Of a DNA stretch of 64,000 bases, positions 11,555 to 22,200 are shown piece after piece. This stretch comes from Budorcas taxicolor. Lineage: Eukaryota; Chordata; Mammalia; Artiodactyla; Bovidae. Made by a program: the position numbers and the translations under genes. Under the pieces are notes generated by a model. The model was not told the origin of the DNA, made no database searches, and saw nothing but the letters and a program-made list of their open reading frames with translations. The number at the start of each line of letters is the position of its first letter. Position 1 is the stretch's first letter. The DNA is taken from assembly GCF_023091745.1 (NCBI RefSeq), contig NC_068912.1, positions 71,969,067 through 72,033,066 on the forward strand, in the 5' to 3' direction.

Positions 11555-11753
11555 GGGCTTTCCTGGTGGCTCAGATGGTAAAGGTTCTGCTTGCAATGCA
11601 GGAGACCTGGGTTCAATCCCTGGATTGGGAAGATCCCCTGGAGAAGGGAACAGCTACCCCCTCTAGTATTCTGGCATGGAGAATGCCTCAGAGAGAGGAG
11701 CCTAGCAGGATGGGGGTCGAAGTGTTGGGCACGACTGAGCAACATTCATTTTC
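11555..11753 (+). mobile_element. Bov-tA SINE
   Basis: Complete order: tRNA-like head (gggctttcctggtggctcag), B box (gggttcaatccc), body and Bov-A end (gcacgactgagcaac). The bases atgtac at 11544-11549 and 11754-11759 may be a short target duplication. Confidence 0.93.
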
Positions 11754-11759
11754 ATGTAC

Positions 11760-12484
11760 TGTTAACTGCAACATGTATTTGTTTTCCCTCTTTGTGAACT
11801 GTCATGCCTGCTGTGATTATGCTGTCTCTTTTACACTACTATAAAGTGGATATGTTCAAGGAAAGGTAACTTATCTCTGCAAATGAGAAAATGCACCTGA
11901 GAAGTTACTTCTGTAGTGCTACATCTGAGCAGTTTCATCTCAAACCATATTGAATAATCATATGATTAATACAGTAGGTTTCCCATATATTACTTTTTAG
12001 AAATGACATGATGAAATAGTCAAAATCAAAGTTCTCTGCAAATAAAACTATTCTGATTACTGTTTTGCTTTGCCGTCCATTTAGGTAGATGTGATCATTT
12101 TCTTTCTGGTGAATGAGCCTTACCACTTGGCCCCTGATACTATAAGTTTCTATCATTCTCACTGCATTTAGGGATTTCACTTCAATGGTAGCAGTTACTC
12201 TAACTTCTGACTTACAAAGTAGGGTCAACAGAGAACTTCAGTGATAATGAGGCTCCTCTCACAAATTTATTTCTCATAGTCTTGGTTAAAAACTGTGTAC
12301 TTGACTTCCCAGGGATTGTGAGCAGGTCTTCTGTGGTAAACACTCTAAGATCCCACTTACTTTAAGCTTTGGATATGTTTTTCTATAGTACACCAATGAA
12401 TTTCTAATATTTCAACATTATTTTGCTGTTAAAATTGATTTGCAATGAACAATGTCCTAAAATAACTTTATAATGTGGTATGCT
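11760..12484. other. Unique stretch between SINE and L1
   Basis: No gene seen. A 97-codon minus-strand frame (11935-12228) has no recognisable family and is unsupported by other signals. Confidence 0.5.
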
Positions 12485-12491
12485 CTGCATC
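12485..12491. repeat. Target-site duplication, left (ctgcatc + T run)
   Basis: Identical to 14557-14563. The match extends for up to 14 bases if the following T run is counted. Confidence 0.75.
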
Positions 12492-12791
12492 TTTTTTTTT
12501 TTTTAATTTTAAAATCTTTAATTCTTACATGTGTTCCCAAACATGAACCCCCTTCCCACCTCCCTCCCCATAACATCTCTGTGGGTCATCCTCATGCACT
12601 AGCCCCAAGCATGCTGTATCCTGCGTCAGACATAGACTGGCGATTCAATTCTTACATGATAGTATACATGATAGAATGCCATTCTCCCAAATCATCCCAC
12701 CCTCTCCCTCTCCCTCTGAGTCCAAAAGTCCGTTATACAGAGCTGCGTCTTTTTTTCCTGTCTTGCATACAGGGTCGTCATTGCCATCTTT

Positions 12792-13775
12792 CTAAATTCC
12801 ATATATATGTGTTAGTATACTGTATTGGTGTTTTTCTTTCTGGCTTACTTCACTCTGTATAATTGGCTCCAGTTTCATCCATCTCATCAGAACTGATTCA
12901 AATGAATTCTTTTTAACGGCTGAGTAATACTCCATTGTGTATATGTACCACAGCTTTCTTATCCATTCATCTGCTGATGGACATCTAGGTTGTTTCCATG
13001 TCCTGGCTATTATAAACAGTGCTGCAATGAACATTGGGGTACATGTGTCTCTTTCAATTCTGGTTTCCTCGGTGTGTATGCCCAGCAGTGGGATTGCTGG
13101 GTCATAAGGGACTTCTATTTGCAATTTTTTAAGGAATCTCCACACTGTTCTCCATAGTGGCTGTACTAGTTTGCATTCCCACCAACAGTGTAGGAGGGTT
13201 CCCTTTTCTCCACACCCTCTCCAGCATTTATTGCTTGCAGATTTTTGGATCGCAGCCATTCTGACTGGTGTGAAGTGGTACTTCATTGTGGTTTTGATTT
13301 GCATTTCTCTGATAATGAGTGATGTTGAGCATCTTTTCATGTGTTTGTTAGCCATCCGTAGGTCTTCTTTGGAGAAATGTCTGTTTAGTTCTTTGGCCCA
13401 TTTTTTGATTGGGTCGTTTATTTTTCTGGAATTGAGCTGCATAAGTTGCTTGTATATTTTTGAGATTAGTTGTTTGTCAGTTGCTTCATTTGCTATTATT
13501 TTCTCCCATTCAGAAGGCTGTCTTTTCACCTTGCTGATATTTTCCTTTGTTGTGCAGAAGCTTTTAATTTTAATTAGATCCCATTTGTTTATTTTTGCTT
13601 TTATTTCCAGAATTCTGGGAGGTGGATCATAGAGGATCCTGCTGTGATTTATGTCTGAGAGTGTTTTGCCTATGTTCTCCTCTAGGAGTTTTATAGTTTC
13701 TGGTCTTACATTTAGATCTTTAATCCATTTTGAGTTTATTTTTGTGTGCGGTGTTAGAAAGTGATCTAGTTTCAT
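12792..13775 (-). pseudogene. L1 ORF2 C-terminal portion, open for 327 codons
   Basis: The longest open frame in the window. It carries the ORF2 C-terminal text, including the cysteine-rich motif (CWRGCGEKGTLLHC, then C four residues on) and the terminal IYGI stop. The RT catalytic region is not in frame with it: that region lies inverted at 14.0-14.4 kb. The lack of stops suggests a recent insertion. It is a fragment of about a quarter of an ORF2 protein, not a host gene. Confidence 0.9.
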
Positions 13776-14001
13776 TCTTTTACAAGTGGTTGACCAGTTT
13801 TCCCAGCACCACTTGTTAAAGAGATTGTCTTTACTCCATTGTATATTCTTGCTTCCTTTGTCAAAGATAAGGTGTCAATAGTTGGGTGGATTTATCTCTG
13901 GGCTTTCTATTTTGTTCCATTGATCTATTTGTCTGTCTTTGTGCCAGCACCATACTGTTTTGATGACTGTGGCTTTGTAGTAGAGCCTGAAGTCAGGCAA
14001 G

Positions 14002-14444
14002 AAGAAGTAAAACTCTCACTGTTTGCAGATGACATGATCCTCTACATGGAAAACCCTAAAGACTCCACCAGAAAATTGCTAGAGCTCATCAATGAATATA
14101 GTAAAGTTGCAGGATATAAAATCAACACACAGAAATCCCTTGCATTCCTATACACTAATAATGAGAAAGTAGAAAAAGAAATTAAGGAAACAATTCCATT
14201 CACCATTGCAACGAAAAGAATAAAATACTTAGGAATATATCTACCCAAAGAAACTAAAGACCTATGTATAGAAAACTATAAAACACTGATGAAAGAAATC
14301 AAAGAGGACACTAATAGATGGAGAAATATACCATGTTCATGGATCGGAAGAATCAATATAGTGAAAATGAGTATACTACCCAAAGCAATTTACAAATTCA
14401 ATGCAATCCCTATCAAGCTACCAGCCATGTTTTTCACAGACTAG
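14002..14444 (+). pseudogene. L1 ORF2 RT fragment in the inverted segment
   Basis: Contains the L1 RT catalytic box SLFADDMILYMENP and later the conserved text RIKYLGIYLPKETKDL. It is read in one frame with about 50 upstream codons that are antisense to L1 (start at 13839), so a chimeric 201-codon frame results. A second frame (14318-14575) continues the RT sequence after a shift, reading RFVWKYKKPRIAKAIL. Confidence 0.88.
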
Positions 14445-14556
14445 AACAAATAATTTCAAGATTTGTATGGAAATACAAAAAACCTCGAATTGCCAAAGCA
14501 ATCTTGAGAAAGAAGAATGGAACTGGAGGAATCAACTTGCCTGACTTCAGGCTTCA

Positions 14557-14570
14557 CTGCATCTTTTTTT
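14557..14570. repeat. Target-site duplication, right (ctgcatc + T7)
   Basis: Partner of 12485-12498 at the outer edge of the inverted segment. Confidence 0.75.
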
Positions 14571-14613
14571 CATGATCATGACTATCTGCAAAAGATACAG
14601 AATTGTGGTGTCT

Positions 14614-14628
14614 AATATAAAGGTTAAA
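14614..14628. repeat. Target-site duplication, left, 14 of 15 identical
   Basis: aatataaaggttaaa here against aatataaatgttaaa at 17447-17461. Its end overlaps BovB text, so some of it is junction homology. Confidence 0.75.
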
Positions 14629-14874
14629 TAAGCACAGTGACAATATACAGCCTTGACGTACTCCTTTTCCTATTTGGAACCACTCTCTTGTTCCATATCA
14701 AGCTCTAACTGTTGCTTCCTGACCAGCATATAGATTTCTCAAGAGGGAGGTCACGTGGACTGGTATTCCCATCTCTTTCAGAATTTTCCACAGTTTCTTG
14801 TGATCCATAGAGTCAAACGCTTTGGCATAGTCAATAAAGCAGAAATAGATGTTTTTCTGGAACTCTCTTGCTTT

Positions 14875-15192
14875 TTAGATGAGCCAGTGGATGTTGGCAA
14901 TTTGATCTCTGGTTCCTATGCCTTTTCTAAAACCAGCTTGAACATCTGGAAGTTCATGGTTCACACATTGTTGTAGCCTGTTCTGGAGAATTTTGAGCAT
15001 TACTTTACTAGCGTGTGAGATGAGTACAATTGTGCGGTAGTTTGAACATTCTTTGGCATTGCCCTTCTTTGGGATTGGAATGAAAACTGACCTTTTCCAG
15101 TTCTGTGGCCACTGCCGAGTTTTCCATATTTGCTGGCATATTGAGTGCAACACTTTCACAGCATCATCTCTTAGGATTTGAAACAGCTCCAC
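14875..15192 (-). pseudogene. BovB RT N-terminal region
   Basis: 105-codon frame with FQILRDDAVKVLHSICQQIW and FIPIPKKGNAKECSNYRTI, typical of the RTE RT entry region. Part of the inverted half of the 14.6-17.4 kb BovB. Confidence 0.88.
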
Positions 15193-15273
15193 TGGAATGC
15201 CATCACCTCCACTAGCTTTGTTTGTAGTGATGCTTCCTAAGGCCCACTTGACTTCACATTCCAGGATGTCTGG

Positions 15274-15856
15274 CTATCGGTGAGTGATCACACCATTGTG
15301 ATTATCTGGGTCGTGAAGAGCTTTTTTGTACATTTCTTCTGTGTATTCTTGCCACATCTTCTTAATATCTTCTGCTTCTGTTAGGTCCACACCGTTTCTG
15401 TCCTTTATCGAGCCCATCTTTGCATGATATATTCCCTTGGTCTCTCTAATTTTCTTGAAGAGATCTCTAGTCTTTCCCATTCTGTTGTTTTCCTCTATTT
15501 TTTTTTTTTTTTTTTTTTTTGCACTGAAGAAGGCTTTCTTATCTCTCCTTGCTATTCTTTGGAACTTTGCATTCATATCTTTCCTTTTCTCCTTGGCCTT
15601 TCACTTCTCTTCTTTTCACAGCTAATTGTAAAGCCTCCTCAGACAGCCATTTTGCTTTTTTGCATTTCTTTTTCTTAAAGGTGGTCTTGATCCCTGTCTC
15701 CTGTACTATGCCGTGAACCTCCACCCATTGTTCATCAGGTACTCTGTTGATCAGATCTAGCCCCTTAAATCTATACCTCATTTTCAATGTAAAATCTTTA
15801 GGGATTTTGTTTAGGTCATATATGAATGGTCTAGTGGTTTTCTCCACTTTCTTCAA
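15274..15856 (-). pseudogene. BovB linker region with poly(Lys) expansion
   Basis: Two overlapping frames (15274-15576 and 15539-15856) read the endonuclease-RT linker. A 23-T run at 15498-15520 replaces a short normal stretch and would encode a run of lysines. The frames do not join. Confidence 0.85.
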
Positions 15857-16258
15857 TTTAAGTCTGAATTTGGCAATAAGGAGTTCATGATCTGAGCCAC
15901 AGTCAGCTCCTGGTCTTGTTTTTGCTGACTGTACAGAGTTTCTCCATCTTTGGCTGTAAAGAATATAATCAATCTGATTTCAGTGTTGACCATATGGTGA
16001 TGTCCATGTGTAGAGTCTTCTCTTGTGTTGTTGGAAGAGGGTGTTTACTATGATCAGTGCATTCTCTTGGCAGAACTCTATTAGCCTTTGACCTGTTTCA
16101 TTCTGTACTCCAAGGCCAAATTTGCCTGTTACTCCAGGTGTTTCTTAACTTCCTACTTTTGCATCCCAGACCCCTAGAATGAAAGGACATATTTTTTGAT
16201 TGTTAATTCTAGAAGGTCTTGCAGGTCTTCATAGAAACGTTCAAATTCAACTTCAGCC

Positions 16259-16546
16259 TTACTGACATAGACTTGGATTACCGTGACACTGAATGATTTG
16301 CCTGAGAAATGAACAGCGATCATCTGTTGTTTTTGAAACTGCATCCAAGTGCTGCCTTTGGACTCTTGTGTTGACTATGATGGTTACTCCATTTCTTCTA
16401 AGGGATTCTTGCCCACAGTAGTAGATATAATGGTCATCTGAGTTAAATTCACCCATTCCAGTCCATTTTATTTTGATGACTCCTAAAATGTTGACGTTCA
16501 TTCTTGCCATCTCCTGTTTGACCACTTTCAATTTGCCTTGATTCAT
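16259..16546 (-). pseudogene. BovB endonuclease N-terminal fragment
   Basis: Starts MNQGKLKVVKQEMARMNVN and continues with WTGMGEFNSDDHYIYYCGQE, the start of the APE-type endonuclease of BovB. The second half drifts out of the family frame, so the catalytic domain is broken. Confidence 0.87.
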
Positions 16547-16629
16547 GAACCTAACATTCCAGGTTCCAATGCAATATTGCTCTTTACAGCATCAGACCTT
16601 GCTTCTACAAGGTCCACAAGCTTGAAGCA

Positions 16630-17240
16630 CAAGCTGACATCAAGATTGCTGGGAGAAATATCAATAACCTCAGATATGCAGATGACATTACCTTTATGGG
16701 AGAAAGTGAAGAAGAACTAAAGAGCCTCTTGATGAAAGTGAAAGAGGAGAGTGAAAAAGTTAGCTTAAAGCTCAACATTCAGAAAACAAAGATCATGGCA
16801 TGGTCCCATCACTCATGGCAAATAGATGGAGAAACAGTGGAAACAGTGTCAGACTTTATTTTGGGGGGCTCCAAAATCACTGCAGATGGTGACTGCAGCC
16901 ATTAAATAAAAAGACACTTACTCCTTGGAAGAAAAGTTATGACCAACCTAGAAAGCACATTAAAAAGCAGAGACACTACTTTGCCCATAAATGTCCGTCT
17001 AGTCTAGGCTATGTTTTTTCCAGTAGTCATGTATGGATGTGAGAGTTGGACTATAGAGAAAGGTGAGCACCGAAGAAGTGATGCTTTTGAACTGTGGTGT
17101 TGGAGACGACTCTTGAGAGTCCTTTGGCCTGCAAGGAAAGCCAACCAGTCCATCCTAAAGGAAATCAGTCCTGAATGTTCATTGGAAGGACTGATGTGGA
17201 AGCTGAAACTCCAATACTTTGGCCACCTCATGTGATGTGC
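16630..17240 (+). pseudogene. BovB RT C-terminal half
   Basis: The DNA still spells the catalytic RYADD box near 16672-16686 in one frame. The next frame (16696-16905) reads ESEKVSLKLNIQKTKIMAW, and a third (17011-17235) reads GCESWTIEKGEHRRSDAFELW. Stops and shifts separate them. Confidence 0.87.
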
Positions 17241-17446
17241 TGACTCACTTGAAAAGACCCTGATGCTGGGAAAGATTGAAGGCAGGAGAAGAAGGGGACT
17301 ACAGAGGATGAGATGTCTGGATGGCATCACTGGCTCAATGAACACAAGTTTGAGTAAACTCAGGGAGTGGGTGATAGGGAAGCCTGGAGTGCTCTAGTCC
17401 ATGGGGTCACAAGGAGTCGACATGACTGGGCGACTGAACTGAACTG

Positions 17447-17461
17447 AATATAAATGTTAAA
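17447..17461. repeat. Target-site duplication, right, 14 of 15 identical
   Basis: Directly follows the BovB terminus. Pairs with 14614-14628. Confidence 0.75.
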
Positions 17462-17700
17462 ATGGATTCAGCTGTAAAACTGTCTGGTTTGAAACTTTAT
17501 AACTTATAATTATTAAATAATAAATATTTATTAAAAATGCTTAGGTATATTATGATTATTGATCCGTTTCTTCTGGAAATTTAGAGTTGTGATAAAGACT
17601 GCAATTTAATCTTAACATGTTGCTCAAATTAAAGTTTATATTAAATTAAAAGTCTAGAGATAAAAGGCAACAATCCTAGAGACAGAAAAGAATGAACAGC
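17462..17700. other. Unique AT-rich stretch
   Basis: Nothing recognised. Confidence 0.5.
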
Positions 17701-17701
17701 T

Positions 17702-17885
17702 ATCTAGCCCTATGATATGCTAGGCACAATTCACGAGTATTTCCTTATATGTTCCCTTTTCATCTCTATGTTGGAGATAATCTGTGAAACAGGTTTTAAT
17801 AACCCTATTGTACATAGAAGACACAGAAATGATAAGTAACTTGCTCTGAGTCCCAGAAGAGTGGATCAAGAATTCAAAGACAGGT
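17702..17885 (+). mobile_element. MIR SINE
   Basis: Text follows the MIR order: 'gctaggcacaattcacgag', then 'aataaccctattgtacat', then 'gataagtaacttgctctgag' and 'gatcaagaattcaaa'. Divergence is what is expected of this mammal-wide family. Confidence 0.7.
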
Positions 17886-18268
17886 GACTAAAGTCAGAAT
17901 CTATGCATGATGTTAGAATGCTTCTTAGTGTGGCTGTCTGGGAAAAAGCTGAACTATATACTTGGAAAGAACCAAGCTGAATGAGGGCTGCTTGATTTTG
18001 CTTTATCCTTTGGGCATTTTGCTTTGTCATTTCAGATGGAGGATTCAGGTTCTTATGTGGCCTTGGTGCTTTTTGCCTCTGTCTTCCCACATCAAATTGA
18101 TACAATTTCTTTGTTAATATAACTAAGCTTTGTGGAGCTCTGTTACATTAATCAGAACACTCAAACGAAAAATATGTATTATTTTCAACCCAGTAGATAT
18201 AGACGCTCATAAATTAAAGACTTGGCATATTCACTAAACACCAGTAAATACTCCATAAATTCAAACTG
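17886..18268. other. Unique stretch
   Basis: No gene. A 79-codon minus frame has no family signal. Confidence 0.5.
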
Positions 18269-18269
18269 T

Positions 18270-18368
18270 AGTTTTTGAGGCTGGGGACTCTGTGTCATCC
18301 ATCTTTGTATTAGTTTCTAAAATTCTGTGCCTTATCCACAGCAGGTGTTCACTAGATCTATTGAATGG
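18270..18368 (+). mobile_element. L2 LINE 3' end remnant
   Basis: The sequence 'ggctggggactctgtgtcatcc' through 'agcaggtgttcactagat' and 'ttgaatggtg' matches the well-known L2 3' end pattern (old, diverged). MIR and L2 share this end; the preceding text favours L2. Confidence 0.55.
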
Positions 18369-18985
18369 TGAAATTTCTTATGTTGAACTACATAAAACTG
18401 TCTCAGTATTTAATCACTGTGTATTACTGTCTTTTCTTTTTCTTTTTTTCATTTTCCTATTGATTCTATTTATACTAGTCACATTTATCATTTCTACCAG
18501 GCTGTTTCCAAAATCTAACTCCAGTGTACATATAGATATGTTTTCTTTATGAATATTATCTATACATTATACATTCAGTTTTCTTCAAGTGTGCCACCTT
18601 CCATGGGCATCCTCCTATTCTCAGCCTGTTGGCAGTGGTGTAATTACAATCTTCCATGATTAATGCCTTAGCTCTTTAACAGGCTTTTCTTATCTGCATG
18701 CATATTTCTAAAGCTGAGTTTTTTATGCTCCCTGAGACATAGTAGCTTCTTATTATTTATTTCTTTTCCATTTCTATTTTTTGCTGTAATCCAAATGATC
18801 ATTTTCATCTTTGGAGCACATGTTATATCTTCCTTTAGATAACACTGTACATCATCTCCTCCTGCCTGGCAAAGTCTAGCTTTCCTGTAAAAATATCCTC
18901 TTGGTTTTTAATAGGGCTCTACCTACCTCATTCTAGTTGGGTTACTTCAGTTGTATTAATCTTTACTTCCCTTGAAAACATAAAT
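18369..18985. other. Unique pyrimidine-leaning stretch
   Basis: No gene or repeat family recognised. Confidence 0.45.
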
Positions 18986-18986
18986 T

Positions 18987-19058
18987 TATTCCTTCCTTCC
19001 TCCCTTGCCTCCTTCCCGCCCTCCCTCTCTCTCTTTCTTCCTCTCTCTCTTCTCCAGG
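18987..19058. repeat. Pyrimidine-rich (CTTCC/CT) tract
   Basis: About 70 bases almost wholly C and T (ccttccttcctccc, ctctctctct). A simple repeat with mirror symmetry. No function assigned. Confidence 0.8.
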
Positions 19059-20240
19059 GAGACAAATAAAGCATAGATAGATTTTTCTCTAACTGCTTAG
19101 GTTTGGTTTTACTGTTTCTATTATTGTTTTTGTTGTTTAGGAAATCTTCCTCTTTAGTTTTTTATTGTTAATGTTCCCCTCTTATTTTAATAATTGAAAC
19201 AACAGTTTCAAGTCCATGGCATGTTAATCACTAAGTTACCATGGCACATACATTGATACATATTGTTTACCACATTTACTTTTTTCTGTTTTCATAGGGT
19301 GGTCACTTATTAGCTTTATCAGGGAGCAAAATGAGATTGATTTTTACACAAATAGTTTATAACTGAGTATCTACATTTAGATACATATAGCAGGCACCTT
19401 TATGGAGTCTAAAAAAAATTGTAAAAAAAAAAAAAAAAAAAACCAACCAGTCTGTGTTCTTTTAATTTTATTTATTGCTCTTTTACTTTCTTATTGTCCC
19501 TTAATACCTTTCCAAACAGAGAGAAGAAACAAAAGAACTGTCAGTGCTATGAGTTAAAATTTTGAGATAAAATAATGCATGAGATAGCAGGATCAATTCT
19601 GCCTCCTGCCAACACCAAGTTATACCATTTCAAGTTGTAAAAAGGGAAGAGAGAGAGTATTCGGGTTTATTGGTAACTATTGGATGTTAAGAAAATTCCA
19701 AAGAGAGACTATCTAAAATAGACCTCCAGTTACTAGTGCTTATGCAAAATTAAAGTGTATAAAACAACTTTTTTCTTAGCTTCATGTCAGTTATTTCTGT
19801 TTCTATCAGGCTTTATTTTGGTTTTCTAATCCCCTGCCTACAACTTCTAACAGAAGTGCTGTGTTTAAAATTGACTGTGAGTTTGTGATTCTAGTATTCC
19901 TTATCACACTCTATTTTCAGTATCATCTCTATCTACCTTTGGTTTCACTTTCCCTTACTTTCATTTTAAAAACACAGTTTACTTCTTGCTCTTGGCTGCC
20001 CTCTCCTTGATCATTTTTCTTTCTGACTTCCTATCTTACTCCTATCTAAACTATGAATTCAACAATAGTCATTTTTCTTCTCTACATTCCCATCTAGCAA
20101 AATGTATATATTTTCTCACGAGTTGAAACTGGCAAAAAGTTTACATGTATAGATGATTCACCACAAGTGCATAAATAGACTTCATTACTGTTTTTCCTTA
20201 CTTATCACAGGAATCCACTAAAGTCTAGCAATTTATCAAC
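19059..20240. other. Unique stretch with A20 run
   Basis: A 20-A run lies at 19423-19442 without a recognisable element before it. Otherwise no repeat or gene is recognised. Confidence 0.5.
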
Positions 20241-20242
20241 TG

Positions 20243-20512
20243 TTGATGCTGCTACTGCTGCTAAGTTGCTTCAGTCCTGTCCGACTCTGTGCGACCCCAT
20301 AGATGGCAGCCCACCAGGCTCCCATCCCTGGGATTCTCCAGGTAAGAACACTGGAGTGGGTTGCCATTTGCTTCTCCAATGCAGAAAAGTGAAAAGTGAA
20401 AGTGAAGTCACTCAGTCATGCCCAACTAGTAGCAACCCCATGGACTGCAACCTACCAGGCTTCTCTGTCCATGGGATTTTCCAGGCAAGGGTACTGGGGT
20501 GGGGTGCCACTT
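20243..20512 (-). mobile_element. BOV-A2 SINE (two Bov-A units)
   Basis: The reverse complement carries the two tandem BovB-derived Bov-A units of BOV-A2. The AGC-repeat 3' end appears here as gctgctactgctgctaag. The plus strand shows both 'ccaggtaagaacactgg' and 'ccaggcaagggtactgg'. Complete or nearly so. Confidence 0.92.
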
Positions 20513-21124
20513 ACTAGTGTATATATTGTATGGAAAGGAAATGATGTACTTTTTTACGTACAGCCAATGTGGTTCCAAAGGTATTTAAAGAATCAATATT
20601 ACTGATTTCATTATTGTATCTGAAGTTTTTGTTGTTGAATCATTCACATTTATTTACACTTTCTGAATGTTGTTTAGATACTTACTTTAAAGAATCATGA
20701 TAATAAGATTTTTTTGAGTTTAAAGAGACTAGTGTATAACCATGAAAGATGACTGTGTGTCATGTGTTATCACATAACCGAGTTTATATTGTGGATAGAG
20801 AGAAAGACGGGACTTGTGTTGATGTGAGCTTAAAGAGTGATAAACACTACTTCCTTATATACACTTCCAAATTTCCTGCTACTAGTTTGTTCCTTGGAAT
20901 TGCTCAGAGAAACATTTCCCTAAACACTGAGGAATACAATTAAAGAAATATTTATATCAGTGGCACAGTTAATATAATCAAAATACCTTAATTATTGTGA
21001 TTGCTCTTCTTTGTACATCAGTCAAACGTGTACAAAATCTCCAACAAACACACCAATAAAAGTTCAGTTTATACAAAAAGAAGATAGAGTATTATTGTGC
21101 AAATTTTAGTATTTATAGATCTCT
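20513..21124. other. Unique AT-rich stretch
   Basis: No gene or repeat recognised. Confidence 0.5.
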
Positions 21125-21125
21125 A

Positions 21126-21577
21126 GTCTAGTGAAGGCTATGGTTTTTCCAGTGGTCATGTATGGATGCGAGAGTTGGACTGTGAAGAAAGCTGACCGCC
21201 GAAGAATTGATGCTTCTGGACTGTGGTGTTGGAGAAGACTCTTAAGAGTCCCTTGGACTGCAAGGAGATCCAACTGGTCAATTCTAAAGGCTATCAGTCC
21301 TGGGTGTTCTTTGGACGGAATGATGCTAAAGCTGAAACTCCAGTACTTTGACTACCTCATGTGAAGAGTTGACTCATTGGAAAAGACTCTGATGTTGGGA
21401 GGGATTGGGAGCAGGAGAAGGGAACAGAGCATGAGATGGCTGGATGAAATCACTGACTCGATGGACATGAGTTTGAGTGAACTCCGGGAGTTGGTGATGG
21501 ACAGGGAGGCCTGGTGTGCTGCAATTCATGGGGTTGCAAAGAGTCAGACATGACTGAGAAACTGAACTGAACTGAAT
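21126..21577 (+). mobile_element. BovB LINE 3' end
   Basis: 5'-truncated copy starting in the RT C-terminal region. The frame 21131-21364 reads KAMVFPVVMYGCESWTVKKA and ends with a stop at the usual LM. The terminal non-coding block ends in gaactgaactgaa. No clear target duplication was found. Confidence 0.93.
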
Positions 21578-21995
21578 ACTATAAAAATTTTGCATACAAA
21601 ATATATCTACTTGTAATCAAGTGTTCAGGTTAGGTGAAAAATATTTTAATTTGTAAATGTAAATAATCTCTAAAAATATTTTTTATGTTTTATGTTGTAA
21701 TCATGAATTAATTAGAAATGTACAAAATAAATTATTTTTCTCAAAAAAATCCATATTCAACTTTAAGCATGAGAAAGAAGTTAATGTAGCCCTGGTTTAG
21801 ATTGATGTTAGAAATTAAAATAAAGATGTGAATGCTTTCCAAACTCAAGAATTAATGTTTTTCTTGCAAATGATTTAGACTGTTAACATAGTGAAAAATA
21901 CAATGTTGTTTGAAAAATCATAGATATCCACACTAGTTGTGTGGTCATTAGAAATAAAGTGCAATTCAGATTGCATATGTTTCAACTGTACATGT
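21578..21995. other. Unique AT-rich stretch
   Basis: No gene or repeat recognised. Confidence 0.5.
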
Positions 21996-22010
21996 CACCA
22001 TTTAGCTTTA
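21996..22010. repeat. Target-site duplication, left (caccatttagcttta)
   Basis: Fifteen bases repeated exactly at 22186-22200, enclosing a 175-base L1 insertion. Confidence 0.93.
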
Positions 22011-22185
22011 TTTATTTTTTTTTTATCAGTTTTCTTTTTTTTTTTTTTATTATTTTTTTTTTTTAAATTTTAAAATCTTTAATTCTTACATGTGTTCCCA
22101 AACATGAACCCCCCTCCCACCTCCCTGAAGCAACTGACAAACAACTAATCTCAAAAATATACAAGCAACTTATGCAGCTCAATTC
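22011..22185 (-). mobile_element. Minimal twin-primed L1 insertion
   Basis: T-rich tail, then about 60 bases of L1 3' end on the minus strand (tcttacatgtgttcccaaac, tail type A). From about 22126 to 22185 there is plus-strand ORF2 sequence (ctcaaaaatatacaagcaac), which in other copies lies about 1 kb upstream of the 3' end. Inversion plus deletion within a perfect 15-base duplication. Confidence 0.94.
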
Positions 22186-22200
22186 CACCATTTAGCTTTA
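22186..22200. repeat. Target-site duplication, right (caccatttagcttta)
   Basis: Exact partner of 21996-22010. Confidence 0.93.

Larger units (their letters stand above)
12492..14556 (-). mobile_element. L1 LINE with inverted 5' segment
   Basis: Minus strand from a poly(T) start at 12492 (the L1 tail) through 3' UTR text ending 'taagaattaaagattttaaa' (tail type A here) and the C-terminal part of ORF2 to about 14001. The orientation then flips: 14002-14556 is plus strand and covers the RT region just upstream. The 18 bases at the meeting point in the element (13984-14001) occur again inverted at 14536-14553. A duplicated target of up to 14 bases flanks it. One L1 RNA accounts for both halves. 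Confidence 0.93.
14629..17446 (+). mobile_element. Near-complete BovB LINE with inverted 5' segment
   Basis: The plus-strand 3' part (about 16622-17446) runs from the RT catalytic box to the terminal 'gaactgaactga'. The 5' part (14629 to about 16612) is on the minus strand and extends back through the RT N-terminal region and linker to the endonuclease start, just past the reverse-complement of the initiator region (WNVRSMNQG-like, here MNQGKLKVVKQEM). Only about 40 bases are missing between the parts. At about 2.8 kb it is the most complete BovB here. Coding text is shifted in several places. Confidence 0.93.

Noticed and set aside
12792..13775. 327-codon frame as a host gene
   Set aside because: It is the C-terminal part of L1 ORF2, including its cysteine motif, and sits within an L1 bounded by target duplications.
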